Assembly (NCBI GenBank): GCA_029775955.1
Contig: JARVJW010000066.1
Coordinates: 1-9,621, forward strand
Source of the DNA: Nitrososphaeria archaeon
GTDB taxonomy: Archaea; Thermoproteota; Nitrososphaeria; Conexivisphaerales; UBA164
DNA: 9,621 nt
Direction: 5' to 3'
The translations under genes and the position numbers were made by a program. The notes under the pieces are model-generated. The model searched no databases. It had not been told where the DNA came from and saw only the letters and a list, made by a program, of their open reading frames with translations. Below, piece after piece: positions 1 to 6,965 of this stretch. Within the stretch, counting starts at the first letter, position 1; every line of letters begins with the position of its first letter.

Positions 1-95
1 TCATCATTCAAGCTAAGTACATCAGGATCCTTGAGGTTGTTCCTGATTGTCTGGCTCAATACGAGGCCATGCCCTCAACATAGGAGTTCATCATG
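1..95. other. Left flank outside the repeat, unidentified
   Basis: This short stretch lies outside the duplicated element. On plus it is open from base 3 to a TAG at 81-83 (26 codons), which could be the tail of a gene entering from the left, but I do not recognise the peptide. It shows no similarity to the flank beyond the right copy (9488-9621). Confidence 0.3.
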
Positions 96-123
96 GACGC
101 TGTAGACTACAGTTTCAATGTAG

Positions 124-408
124 ATAAGTTTAAATATTGGTAAATATAGAAGAATATCTAAAGTGATAATCGCTTATGAAGACAGGCTCACAGGGTTTGG
201 CATTGAAACTTTAAAGAAAACTTTCACAACTTTCGGAACAGAAATAGTAAACCATGATGAAAAGACTCAAGGAGAACTTGTTGAAGACTTAATTACGACA
301 GTTTTTCACTTTGCTGGAAGGCTCTATGGAATGAGAAGCCATAGGTATGGGGAGGTTATTGATGGTGTCAAGAAGCTTGTTGGTCAAAGCGTATTCAATG
401 CCATATAA
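124..408 (+). pseudogene. tnpA: Serine recombinase (IS607 TnpA), C-terminal remnant
   Basis: Reading from about base 139 the translation gives RISKVIIAYEDRLTGFG, then ELVEDLITTV, then FAGRLYGMRSH. These are the conserved C-terminal stretches of the catalytic domain of IS607-type serine recombinases. The N-terminal MerR-like helix-turn-helix and the catalytic serine region (normally around 100 residues) are missing. An in-frame TAG at 121-123 closes the frame upstream. The last codons overlap the start of tnpB, as is usual in IS607. In this copy the stop just after KKLVG has become CAA, which extends the frame by six codons to 408; the right copy keeps the stop. The fragment cannot be an active recombinase. 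Confidence 0.82.
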
Positions 409-1429
409 CCTTGAGGTAAATGGGCTTATAGATGATTACATGCGTATTTCAAACTCTATCCTGGATGAGTTATGGAAGAACATTGTATGGAAGAGGAAGG
501 ATAAGAGACTTCTTATACCAATTCTGATGAAGGATAAGACTTTTGGAAAAAGGCTTAGTATCTTGAAGGATGGCCCTATTCCAAGCATTACGTGGGCTCA
601 GCAATAAAACAGGCTTATTCCGTGCTTGAATCGTGGAGGAAAGGTACATTCGTGGGCGAGCAGGAAGAAATAGGCCTGAACTGAAGATCCGTTAGAGTCA
701 AGGAAACGCTTTACAGTTACAGGAATGGGATTTCAGTGAAATCTTACAAAGAGAGTATAGATTTGAGAAGGGCGTGGTGTTGGGATAAATGGCTTAGGCG
801 AACTCATACTTAAACAGGACAGCCTAAACCGTTAGAAAAGAAGCAGGACTAAAGGTTGAAAAACCAATAGCATAGGACACAAACCTCCTAGATGGCTATG
901 ATGGAGAAAGGCATCATTCAATAAATTTGAAGGAAATTTACACGATCCACAGAACATATGAGCTGAAGAGAAGAATTATCCAGAGGCTTCCAGAAAAAAC
1001 TAAAAAGAAACTCCTTAAGAAATACAGTTTGAGGGAGAAGAACAGGGTTAATAGCATTTTGCATAAACTTGCAAAACAGTTATCAGATAGGACAAACGTG
1101 TTCGAGGATTTAAGAAACTTCAAGGGAAAAATAGCTAGGACAAAAAGCAGAATAGCAAACACGATTATATAAAGCTCTGTAGGATATAAGTCAGCATGGA
1201 ATGAGTATGAGACTGGCTTATGGTACATCAAAAACCTGCTCCAGATGCGGGTATTATAATAGAGACCCAAGAGGGGCAAGCACATTCAAATGTCCAAATT
1301 GTGGGCTTATAATCGATAGGCAGGAAAATGCATCAATAAACATATGGAACAAATTCCTATGTGGGGAGTCATGGGTTCCCCCCGAAAGGAGCCAAGCTCG
1401 ATGAGTTCTCCGATGAACCCAGAGGATGA
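380..1429 (+). pseudogene. tnpB: Broken tnpB (RNA-guided nuclease family)
   Basis: A TnpB of about 350 codons can be followed across three frames. It starts at TTG 380 (LVKAYSMPYNLEVNG), overlapping tnpA. Further pieces are 347-607, 927-1172 and 1201-1404. The three RuvC parts are recognisable: a candidate RuvC-I Asp at 876-878 (DTNLL), a RuvC-II Glu in NVFEDL on the 927-1172 piece, and a RuvC-III Asp in DRQENASINIW. The zinc ribbon CSRCG...CPNCG is intact. Lesions include a 7-base deletion near 552, a one-base loss near 645, a frameshift near 694, a TAG at 873-875 just before the RuvC-I Asp, a stop at about 1170 and a frame change near 1350. The natural end, in the third frame, is TGA 1427-1429. 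No functional protein can be made from it. Confidence 0.85.
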
Positions 1430-1494
1430 TAAGAGCGATGAGGCTCAGGGACTGAGTATGGATTCCATACATATTCATACTTAATTCAGAACCC
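948..1494 (+). repeat. Perfect 547-bp inverted repeat, left arm
   Basis: Comparing this stretch base by base with the reverse complement of 8096-8642, I found no difference over 547 positions. The first mismatches outward are at 947 and 944. The arms are inverted and separated by about 6.6 kb that contains the whole sulfur-redox operon. Confidence 0.93.
1444..1470 (+). other. Tandem hairpins at the element's right end (possible omega-RNA region)
   Basis: Just after the tnpB stop there are two adjacent hairpins: CTCAG-GGA-CTGAG at 1444-1456 and GTATGG-ATT-CCATAC at 1456-1470, followed 24 bases later by the end of the element. TnpB systems of IS605 and IS607 transcribe a guide RNA (omega-RNA) from the 3' end of tnpB through the right end, and structured repeats here are typical. 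That this sequence makes such an RNA is inference; only the hairpins are seen. Confidence 0.45.
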
Positions 1495-1795
1495 ATCATG
1501 AGAATCATTATCCATTGCACGTATGTCTGACATTTAATTGAGCCTCTCCTTAATATTATAAAAGGTACTTCCCAACATTTGACTGTAGGATGGTGGTTAG
1601 AGTTTTCATAACGATTACTAGCTGTCATCCTAGATAAGGTTTTGATTTACTGAAGGTAACTGACGGGGGTGATAATAAGGGTAAAACCTCGAATTGGTAA
1701 TAGTCCTCCTTCATGTGAAGTAGATAGTTTTATAAGATGCTCACATGGGTACTGTTAAGCGATAAGAAGTTTTAAAACGGTCTTTAACAGCATAA
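1495..1795. other. Intergenic region between the left element and the operon 3' end
   Basis: There is no convincing gene in these 301 bases. A 29-codon GTG frame (1669-1758, plus) follows a G-run but resembles nothing I know. A separated inverted repeat, TAGGATG at 1586-1592 and CATCCTA at 1626-1632, is visible. Both tnpB of the left copy and the minus-strand operon point into this gap, so it should hold the transcription ends for both. Confidence 0.5.
1752..1790. other. Inverted repeats just past the operon end
   Basis: CTGTTAA (1752-1758) and TTAACAG (1784-1790) form a 7-bp inverted repeat around a 10-base palindrome GTTTTAAAAC (1769-1778). It begins six bases beyond the qmoC stop on minus and could fold at the mRNA 3' end. 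There is no strong T-run on the minus strand, which archaeal termination would favour, so the terminator role is weak. Confidence 0.3.
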
Positions 1796-2953
1796 CTAAA
1801 TGTAGTTATGGCTCCTGCTGAGCCATATGGCAAGTGGTCTGTAAAAAGCATGGGCAAACTTCGTAAATGGTGCTACCGCAAACAGGTCAAATACAACAGT
1901 GAGGTGAACGGTCAAAAGGGCATAGGTGATTAATGGCGAATTAAGGTAATAAGCCATCTCCAGCAGGTAGCCGGTTAACCCTGCCAGCAGGAGGAAGATC
2001 AACAGTGCCCAGTCAGTAAAATATGAATATGAAGAATAGACCCTTGATTTGTTTACTCTGTTGATGATTGCCATTGAAGCGCCATAAATAAGAAACAAAC
2101 CGCTCAATGTGCCAAGAAGGCGTATGGGCTCGGTTATCGGGATGTAAATCCCATTAGCCAGTGGAACGCTAATTGCCGTAGGCAGGAGGAAACCAAGCAC
2201 GGTGGTGACCAGCAGGCCTGTAAACCCCCAGAAGATTGTCATATGTATGAACCATTCAGAACTCAGCCGCTGCCTCCACCCTTTCATTTCACACTGATCA
2301 AGCCTTTCCTGGGCCAGGACCTCCTTAAATATTGTCTGGAAAAACTCGACTATCCATTTTAAAATCCTAACAGGACCTGTATTGCTTTTTGTTACCCCCT
2401 TTCTAGTCATAAAGTACATTTTCGCTAACCCAAAAAGCATTATGCCAAATATTATGATTCCAAGGGTGACACCGATAATATCTATGTAGTGTTCCGGGAA
2501 GAACGAGAACAGCATTATTGATGTTGAATTGATGGAACCATGCAGGCTCAGCATCAGGATCAACGGTATGATTGAAAAGATGATCAGAAATGACAGTGCA
2601 AAAGCTTTGGATTTATAGATCATCTTCGAAATAAAAGAAACTCCGGGTGGCGAGTATTCGATGGTCGCATATCTTCTGAGAGCCATCATGGTCTCGGCAG
2701 GGTCAGCCTGCCTAGGGCATGACTTTGTGCATTCCCCACAGTAGTTGCAGAGCCAGAGGTCAGGGCTTTCAAGTATCTTTTCTTTTACCCCAATCTGAGC
2801 ATACGTGATCATGCGCCGTGGAAAGCTAGATGACCCGCTCGATAATGGGCAGACCGCGGTGCAGGTGCCGCAATTAAAGCACGCATCTATGTTTATGGCT
2901 CCCAGCGCTTTAACGTCATCGACCAACCCGGGATCAGATTTTATTGGGTTCAC
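1796..2953 (-). CDS. qmoC: QmoC-like HdrC-HdrE fusion, quinone-side membrane subunit
   Basis: This 385-residue protein joins an HdrC-type ferredoxin domain to an HdrE/DsrM/NarI-like membrane domain, the architecture of QmoC, and matches that family in length. Two [4Fe-4S] motifs are complete: C25-C28-C31-C35-P and C69-C72-C75-C79-P. Six hydrophobic segments follow, near residues 117-137, 157-180, 236-258, 277-298, 316-338 and 342-364. His residues in IHMTIFW, TVHLTVV and KFAHAFYRP are candidate haem b ligands, as in related cytochrome b subunits. By family knowledge it exchanges electrons with the membrane quinone pool; the Fe-S domain would face the cytoplasmic flavoproteins encoded upstream. 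The start is GTG, preceded by an AAGTGAT ribosome site overlapping the stop of the upstream regulator gene, 5 bases away. It is the last gene of the operon. Confidence 0.88.
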   Translation of the reverse strand: MNPIKSDPGLVDDVKALGAINIDACFNCGTCTAVCPLSSGSSSFPRRMITYAQIGVKEKILESPDLWLCNYCGECTKSCPRQADPAETMMALRRYATIEYSPPGVSFISKMIYKSKAFALSFLIIFSIIPLILMLSLHGSINSTSIMLFSFFPEHYIDIIGVTLGIIIFGIMLFGLAKMYFMTRKGVTKSNTGPVRILKWIVEFFQTIFKEVLAQERLDQCEMKGWRQRLSSEWFIHMTIFWGFTGLLVTTVLGFLLPTAISVPLANGIYIPITEPIRLLGTLSGLFLIYGASMAIINRVNKSRVYSSYSYFTDWALLIFLLLAGLTGYLLEMAYYLNSPLITYALLTVHLTVVFDLFAVAPFTKFAHAFYRPLAIWLSRSHNYI

Positions 2954-2958
2954 TTAGA

Positions 2959-3249
2959 TCACTTCTTGTTGCTGAGCTGATATCTATAATAGCCGTCATC
3001 ATTCTTTTCGACGGCAGATATAAGCCCCTTTTTATAGTAGGTCATTACGTACCAGAACACTGTCGCAGGATCCAGCCCAGTGGCGTCTGCAAGCTCAGGG
3101 ATAGTCTTTGCTCCTGACTTCAGGGCCGTATTTATTTTTGCGCTAAGCTCTAGCTGGTACCTCCTCAGGTTAATCAGCGCTTCTGACGCTTTTGCGCCAG
3201 TTCTGTCCCGGTAGAGCTTGCTGGAGTACACCTTCTTCTGCACAGTCAT
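2959..3249 (-). CDS. Small winged-helix DNA-binding protein
   Basis: A 96-residue protein whose central part, TIPELADATGLDPATVFWYV (about residues 48-67), is a helix-turn-helix. It is followed by a third-helix/wing pattern (YYKKGLISAVEKNDDGYYRYQL) typical of ArsR/MarR-like winged helices. The basic N-terminus (KVYSSKLYRDR) may add DNA or protein contacts. No Cys is present, so a direct thiol or metal sensor is unlikely. Its ATG overlaps the TGA of the preceding hdrA by four bases and it ends 5 bases before qmoC, so it is translated with the structural genes. A regulator inside the redox operon suggests feedback on the operon itself. Its target and ligand are not known; the HTH call is firm, the role inferred. 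Confidence 0.8.
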   Translation of the reverse strand: MTVQKKVYSSKLYRDRTGAKASEALINLRRYQLELSAKINTALKSGAKTIPELADATGLDPATVFWYVMTYYKKGLISAVEKNDDGYYRYQLSNKK

Positions 3250-4985
3250 CTGGCCAACCCCCCTATCATTGACTTTATTTCAGCATTCGTATAACCCTTG
3301 AGCTGCATTGCCCCCGTGGGGCACACCGCCACACATGCCCCGCACCCCTTGCATTTTGCGCTGTTTACATGTGCCATCTTCTTTCCAGATTCTTCAATTA
3401 GCTCAATTGCGCCGTAGGGGCACTCCTTTATACATTCCTGGTGGGCTTCACATAGGCCCGGGTCAACAAATGCCACAAACGGATCAAGCTCAAGCTCCCT
3501 TTTCAACACAAATGATGCTGCCTTCGCGGCTGCAGCTGAAGCTGAAGAGAGCGTCTCCCTCACATCTCGTGGTGCCTGGGACGTACCACATATTAGGATC
3601 CCGGTTACGTTGGTCTCTACAGGCCTGAGCTTGGGATGAACTTCCTTATAGAATCCATCAACACCAACAGGCAGAGATAATGCCCTGTTTAGCTCCTCAT
3701 TATGAGATGGTACCATCCCAGTAATAAGCACCACCAGGTCAACGTACATATCAACTGGCTGGTTTTCAATAAGGGAGCTCCAGAAGGTGATCTTGCATCT
3801 GTTCCCTTCCTCAGCTACAAGGGGGGGATGATCTTCATCGAACCTTATGAATATGGAACCACTCCTCCCGGCACTCTCATACATGAGCTCATTTCTCCCA
3901 TAGGTTCTCATATCCCGATAAAAATGATATATCTTTATATCCTTGAACTTCCTGTGGACAGTCAACGCCTCGCTTGTGGCTGCATTACAGCAATAACGCG
4001 AGCAATACTGATTGGCGTGTCCACCATCCTCGGGGGGCTTCTGCCTGCTGCCGACGCAGTAAATGAAGGCAATCTGCCTGACCTTCCTACCATCATATAT
4101 GAGTTCGGCTGAACCGTCACCTGCAGCAGTTGATAAAACCCTCGCCAGCTCTGAAATGGTTATCACACCCCTGACCTTCTCGTAACCATATTCTCCTGTA
4201 TAGGGTTTGTACGTATCGAACCCGGTGGCCACTATTATGCTTCCCACCTGCAGCGTTATCTCCGATGTTTCCCGCTGTACCTTCACCTCAAACTTCCCAA
4301 GGTAACCTGAGTAGGATACAACTGTAGCATTGGTAAATATGGCCACGTTGCCCCTGCCGCTAAGCTCATCCACCAGATTCTTCACAATTTCAGAGCCTGC
4401 AGTATAGTACGGGTAGATTTCTCCAAGCTCTGCAACGTGGCCGCCCAGCTTTGAAGATCTTTCAATCAGCACTACATTAACATCCATAGCCGACAGATCG
4501 ATGGCTGCCTTGAGGCCAGCAATACCCCCGCCTATTATAAGCACTGAGCGCGTTGTCTCAGCCTTTATCTTCTCAAGGGGCTCTGCAGACTTTACATAAG
4601 CTATTCCCGCCCTTACATGGGCAAGCGCCTTTAGGGTTGCGCCCATCCTATTATTTTCATGTGCCCATGAAGCTTGCTCCCTTATATCAACATGGTAAAG
4701 CATGAATGGATTAAGGCCAGCCCTCTTTGCCATGTTCCTGAACGTTGTTTCGTGAAGTTTTGGGGAACATGCCGCAACAACAACCCTGTCCAGCTTCTGT
4801 TTTTTTATATCATCAATCATTTCACTTTGAGATGCGTCAGCGCAGTCGAACATCAGGTCCTTAACTATTACTGCGTCAGGCTCCTCCTTCTTTATTTCCT
4901 CAACTACCTTATTCACGTCAACATAATCTGATATATTGCCTCCACAATGGCAGACGTACACCCCTATGCGCTTTTCATTGCTCAA
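3246..4985 (-). CDS. hdrA: HdrA-family flavoprotein, full length (QmoB N-terminal type)
   Basis: The 579-residue protein has the full HdrA layout. It starts with an N-terminal HdrA domain (C12HCGGN, with C48 and C73). A Rossmann FAD site follows (IGGGIAG, 151-157, then GGH at 181-183). Next come the HdrA Cys block C310-VGSR...C328-SRYC332C333 and an FAD C-terminal motif GTSQAPRDVRETL. It ends with two C-terminal ferredoxin motifs. The second motif is complete (C545, C548, C551, C555). The first reads C512-x2-H515-x2-C518-x3-C522-P, with His in place of one Cys. It lacks the CxxC and internal ferredoxin inserted after the FAD site in its neighbour at 4975-6282. In QmoB an HdrA part like this is fused to MvhD; here the MvhD part is a separate gene (6275-6697). 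The start is TTG with GGGTAG just upstream, overlapping the previous stop by 11 bases. Role inferred: electron transfer between flavin and Fe-S clusters. Confidence 0.88.
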   Translation of the reverse strand: MSNEKRIGVYVCHCGGNISDYVDVNKVVEEIKKEEPDAVIVKDLMFDCADASQSEMIDDIKKQKLDRVVVAACSPKLHETTFRNMAKRAGLNPFMLYHVDIREQASWAHENNRMGATLKALAHVRAGIAYVKSAEPLEKIKAETTRSVLIIGGGIAGLKAAIDLSAMDVNVVLIERSSKLGGHVAELGEIYPYYTAGSEIVKNLVDELSGRGNVAIFTNATVVSYSGYLGKFEVKVQRETSEITLQVGSIIVATGFDTYKPYTGEYGYEKVRGVITISELARVLSTAAGDGSAELIYDGRKVRQIAFIYCVGSRQKPPEDGGHANQYCSRYCCNAATSEALTVHRKFKDIKIYHFYRDMRTYGRNELMYESAGRSGSIFIRFDEDHPPLVAEEGNRCKITFWSSLIENQPVDMYVDLVVLITGMVPSHNEELNRALSLPVGVDGFYKEVHPKLRPVETNVTGILICGTSQAPRDVRETLSSASAAAAKAASFVLKRELELDPFVAFVDPGLCEAHQECIKECPYGAIELIEESGKKMAHVNSAKCKGCGACVAVCPTGAMQLKGYTNAEIKSMIGGLAR

Positions 4986-6282
4986 TTGGACTACCCATTT
5001 TCTTGATTATATATGCTGCGCATTGTGAAGCTGCTGCTCCTGCTTCAAGCACAGAATCAGGAATATCCTTTGGCCCTGTTGTGCAGCCAGCTGCAAATAC
5101 ACCGTCTGCGCTTGTCAGGACGGAGCTTTTGCCTTCATCTCTTACCTTTATCCATCCAACTTCATCAAGTTCCACCTTTATCCCATTGAAGGCTTTCACA
5201 ATATCCGTATTTGGAAGGAGGCCAACTGAAAGCACAAGTAGGTCGTGGTCAGCTTTCTTCATGCCGCCAGATCCCTCAGTGTCCTCATAGTACACAGTAA
5301 GGTCAGTGTTCACCTTCTGCTCTACCTTCGCAACTTTTCCCCTCACGAATTTGACGCCCATGTCCCTGCTCTGCCTGTAGAATTCCTCAAACCCCTTTCC
5401 GTAGGCCCTTATGTCCATATAGTACAGCGTAATGTCAGCTGCGGGAAGGGAGCCCATTATCAATTGTGCTTGCTTCATGGAGTACATACAGCATACCTGA
5501 GAGCACCTTGGATTGCCAACTGTTTTATCCCTTGAACCTGTGCAGAGGACATACCCAATGTTCTGGGGTTCTTTTCCATCTGATGGGCGTACAACGGCAT
5601 TGTATGGCCTTGTGGGAGAAACTATCCTTTCCATTTGCATTGAATTAACTACGTTCCTGTATTCTCCATAACGGTAATCCTTCTTTTTTTCAGCCTGAAA
5701 TAGTTTGAAACCGACAGCAAGTATTATTGCCTTAACATTTACAGTGTGCACCTTTGGAACCTGCAGGAAGTCAATCGCATCCGCGGGGCAGGTCCTTTCG
5801 CACTGCATACAGTATATGCAGTTATCCAAGTCAAGTACTGCGCTCTTTGGCACTGCAGTGTCAAATGGTATATATATTGCCTTCCTTCCCCTCAGCCCAA
5901 AATCGAACTCATTGGGCACAATTATGGGACAGGCGTCCTCGCAATCTCCACAGCTTGTGCAGAGTGATGCGTCAACGTACCTGGGCTTCTCTATAATCCT
6001 GGCCCTGAAACCGGACTTGGACTTCTCTATTTCATCCACATTTGAATATGTGAGGAGCCTGATGTTTTGGTGATGGGAAACAGTAGATGTCTTGGTCCCA
6101 GAAATACAGCTGGCGCAATCCAATGTGGGAAAGACCTTGCTCAGGAGCAGCATCTTTCCTCCTATAGTCGGTTCCTTTTCTACAAGCATAACCTTGAACC
6201 CCATATCACCAAGGTCAATTGCTGCTTCCATTCCTGCTACCCCAGCACCTATTACCAAGGCGTCATATTCTTCCTCAGGCAT
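4975..6282 (-). CDS. hdrA: QmoA-type HdrA flavoprotein with internal ferredoxin domain
   Basis: A 435-residue FAD/Fe-S protein. The dinucleotide site IGAGVAG lies at 11-17 and the flavin-binding GGK at 41-43. The HdrA signature FPTLDC56ASC59 is followed by two complete inserted [4Fe-4S] motifs: C108-C111-C114-C118-P and C155-C158-C161-C165-P. The HdrA Cys cluster is C247-TGSR...C260-SQVC264C265, and the C-terminal FAD motif GCTTGPKDIPDSVLEAG is present. It has no N-terminal HdrA domain and no C-terminal ferredoxin. This short form matches QmoA (around 400 residues) better than methanogen HdrA (around 650). With the 579-residue HdrA encoded next, it would form the two-flavoprotein core of a Qmo-like complex. 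The ATG overlaps the upstream FlpD-like gene by 8 bases, and GGTAGT lies a few bases before it. Confidence 0.88.
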   Translation of the reverse strand: MPEEEYDALVIGAGVAGMEAAIDLGDMGFKVMLVEKEPTIGGKMLLLSKVFPTLDCASCISGTKTSTVSHHQNIRLLTYSNVDEIEKSKSGFRARIIEKPRYVDASLCTSCGDCEDACPIIVPNEFDFGLRGRKAIYIPFDTAVPKSAVLDLDNCIYCMQCERTCPADAIDFLQVPKVHTVNVKAIILAVGFKLFQAEKKKDYRYGEYRNVVNSMQMERIVSPTRPYNAVVRPSDGKEPQNIGYVLCTGSRDKTVGNPRCSQVCCMYSMKQAQLIMGSLPAADITLYYMDIRAYGKGFEEFYRQSRDMGVKFVRGKVAKVEQKVNTDLTVYYEDTEGSGGMKKADHDLLVLSVGLLPNTDIVKAFNGIKVELDEVGWIKVRDEGKSSVLTSADGVFAAGCTTGPKDIPDSVLEAGAAASQCAAYIIKKMGSPIEQ

Positions 6283-6697
6283 TTTTACTACCGTTTACTG
6301 GGCCAAGCCCTTTCACTATATCGTACAGGTTCTTTACACCATTTGCAAACGCATCTGAACAAACTGAGCAAATGCCGGCCATCCTCAGCCTCGACTGGTC
6401 TATTCCTTTCTCCTTCATCATATCAACAGCACGCTGCACGTTTCTTGCAGTCCTTTCACTGCAGTCACTCAGATAGGGGCAGTCACCGCCGTCTGCCGCT
6501 ATAAATACAGCATCAAAACCACTCTCAAATGCATAAATTATGAACTCTGGCCTGACCATTGAGGAGCATGGGAGGCGCAGTATCCTTGTTGAAGGTGGAT
6601 AATCTATGTGAGACATTCCAGCCAGATCTATGCCAGGGTCAGAGATCATGTTGGTAGAAAAAACCAATATCTTTGGCTCAAAATTTACATTTGACAA
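6275..6697 (-). CDS. MvhD/FlpD-like iron-sulfur subunit, stand-alone
   Basis: A 140-residue match to the MvhD/FlpD (hydrogenase delta subunit) family. Family landmarks are KILVFS at the N-terminus, then YPPSTRILRLPC44SS, P50EFIIYAFESGFDAVF, GGDC73PY, RTARNVQRA, the GID...R repeat and LGP near the end. In MvhD this domain carries a [2Fe-2S] cluster and passes electrons to HdrA; in QmoB it is fused to the HdrA part. Here the usual CxWC after KILVFS reads STNM, and the usual GCH before GDC reads AADG. Instead a CxxC pair appears at C110-SVC113, and there is an extra C79. The cluster ligands are therefore rearranged or the cluster is lost. The TTG start lies one base after the tusA stop; a Met at residue 17 is a less likely start because it would cut into the domain. 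Confidence 0.8.
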   Translation of the reverse strand: MSNVNFEPKILVFSTNMISDPGIDLAGMSHIDYPPSTRILRLPCSSMVRPEFIIYAFESGFDAVFIAADGGDCPYLSDCSERTARNVQRAVDMMKEKGIDQSRLRMAGICSVCSDAFANGVKNLYDIVKGLGPVNGSKNA

Positions 6698-6698
6698 C

Positions 6699-6953
6699 CT
6701 ACTTCGACTTTTTTACAAATATCCTGTCGTAACCCGGTTCATTAATTACGCCCAAAAATTCATAACCCATTTTCTTTGCCCAAACCGGGATATCTGCCTT
6801 TGTTCCTGGGTCGGAGGACATGGTCTCCAATATCCCACCAACAGGCACAGAAGCCATTGCCTTCTTAGTATCAAGCAGTGGACCTGGGCACGATGTCCCT
6901 CTTGCGTCAACTACCCTGTCAGCCTTTATTTTTTTAAGCTCTTCCTGATTCAA
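6699..6953 (-). CDS. tusA: TusA-family sulfurtransferase
   Basis: An 84-residue TusA protein of normal length. It shows the family core VVDARGTSC22PGPLLDTKKAM, with the sulfur-carrying Cys in the CPxP motif at 22-25, then GGILETMSSDPGTKADIPVWAKKMGYEF and a C-terminal strand ending in RIFVKKSK. TusA proteins carry a persulfide on this Cys and pass sulfur between DsrE-type carriers and downstream enzymes in the cytoplasm. It sits 10 bases after dsrE and one base before the FlpD-like gene, the usual dsrE-tusA pairing next to Hdr-like complexes in sulfur-metabolising prokaryotes. The start is TTG, supported by a strong ribosome site at 6959-6965. Confidence 0.93.
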   Translation of the reverse strand: MNQEELKKIKADRVVDARGTSCPGPLLDTKKAMASVPVGGILETMSSDPGTKADIPVWAKKMGYEFLGVINEPGYDRIFVKKSK

Positions 6954-6958
6954 CTTTT

Positions 6959-6965
6959 ACCACCT
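6959..6965 (-). promoter_or_regulatory. Ribosome binding site deciding the TTG start of tusA
   Basis: On minus the sequence AGGTGGT overlaps the TAG stop of the dsrE gene and lies five bases before TTG 6953. It is the best Shine-Dalgarno match in the operon, and there is no in-frame ATG or GTG nearby, so it supports a TTG start and translational coupling. Confidence 0.7.

Larger units (their letters stand above)
96..1494 (+). mobile_element. Decayed IS607-family element, left copy
   Basis: The block carries the C-terminal part of an IS607-type serine recombinase followed by a broken tnpB, which is the IS607 gene order. It matches the reverse complement of 8096-9487. The shared sequence stops sharply at the inner edge: base 1494 pairs with 8096 and similarity ends there. 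At the outer edge similarity fades around 96-102. Both copies lack the recombinase N-terminus at the same place, so they descend from one already truncated element. Several frameshifts and a nonsense codon make this copy non-autonomous. Identity to the other copy is uneven: perfect over 948-1494, about 98% elsewhere with indels, and about 80% in 343-402. Confidence 0.88.

Noticed and set aside
938..1285. 115-codon hydrophobic minus-strand frame inside the left element, also present in the right copy
   Set aside because: It is the antisense of tnpB coding pieces; its conservation between arms only reflects the perfect repeat.
1669..1758. 29-codon GTG frame with three Cys codons after a G-run, plus strand
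   Set aside because: Too short, no recognisable family, and it sits among decayed element flanks; chance is the better explanation.
3308..4112. Open frames on plus opposite the 579-residue hdrA
   Set aside because: They are antisense shadows: the minus frame carries complete HdrA motifs throughout and the plus translations show no domain pattern.
5003..6504. Several plus-strand open frames opposite the QmoA-type and MvhD-like genes
   Set aside because: They overlap one another in different frames and lie opposite well-supported Fe-S/flavin coding sequence.
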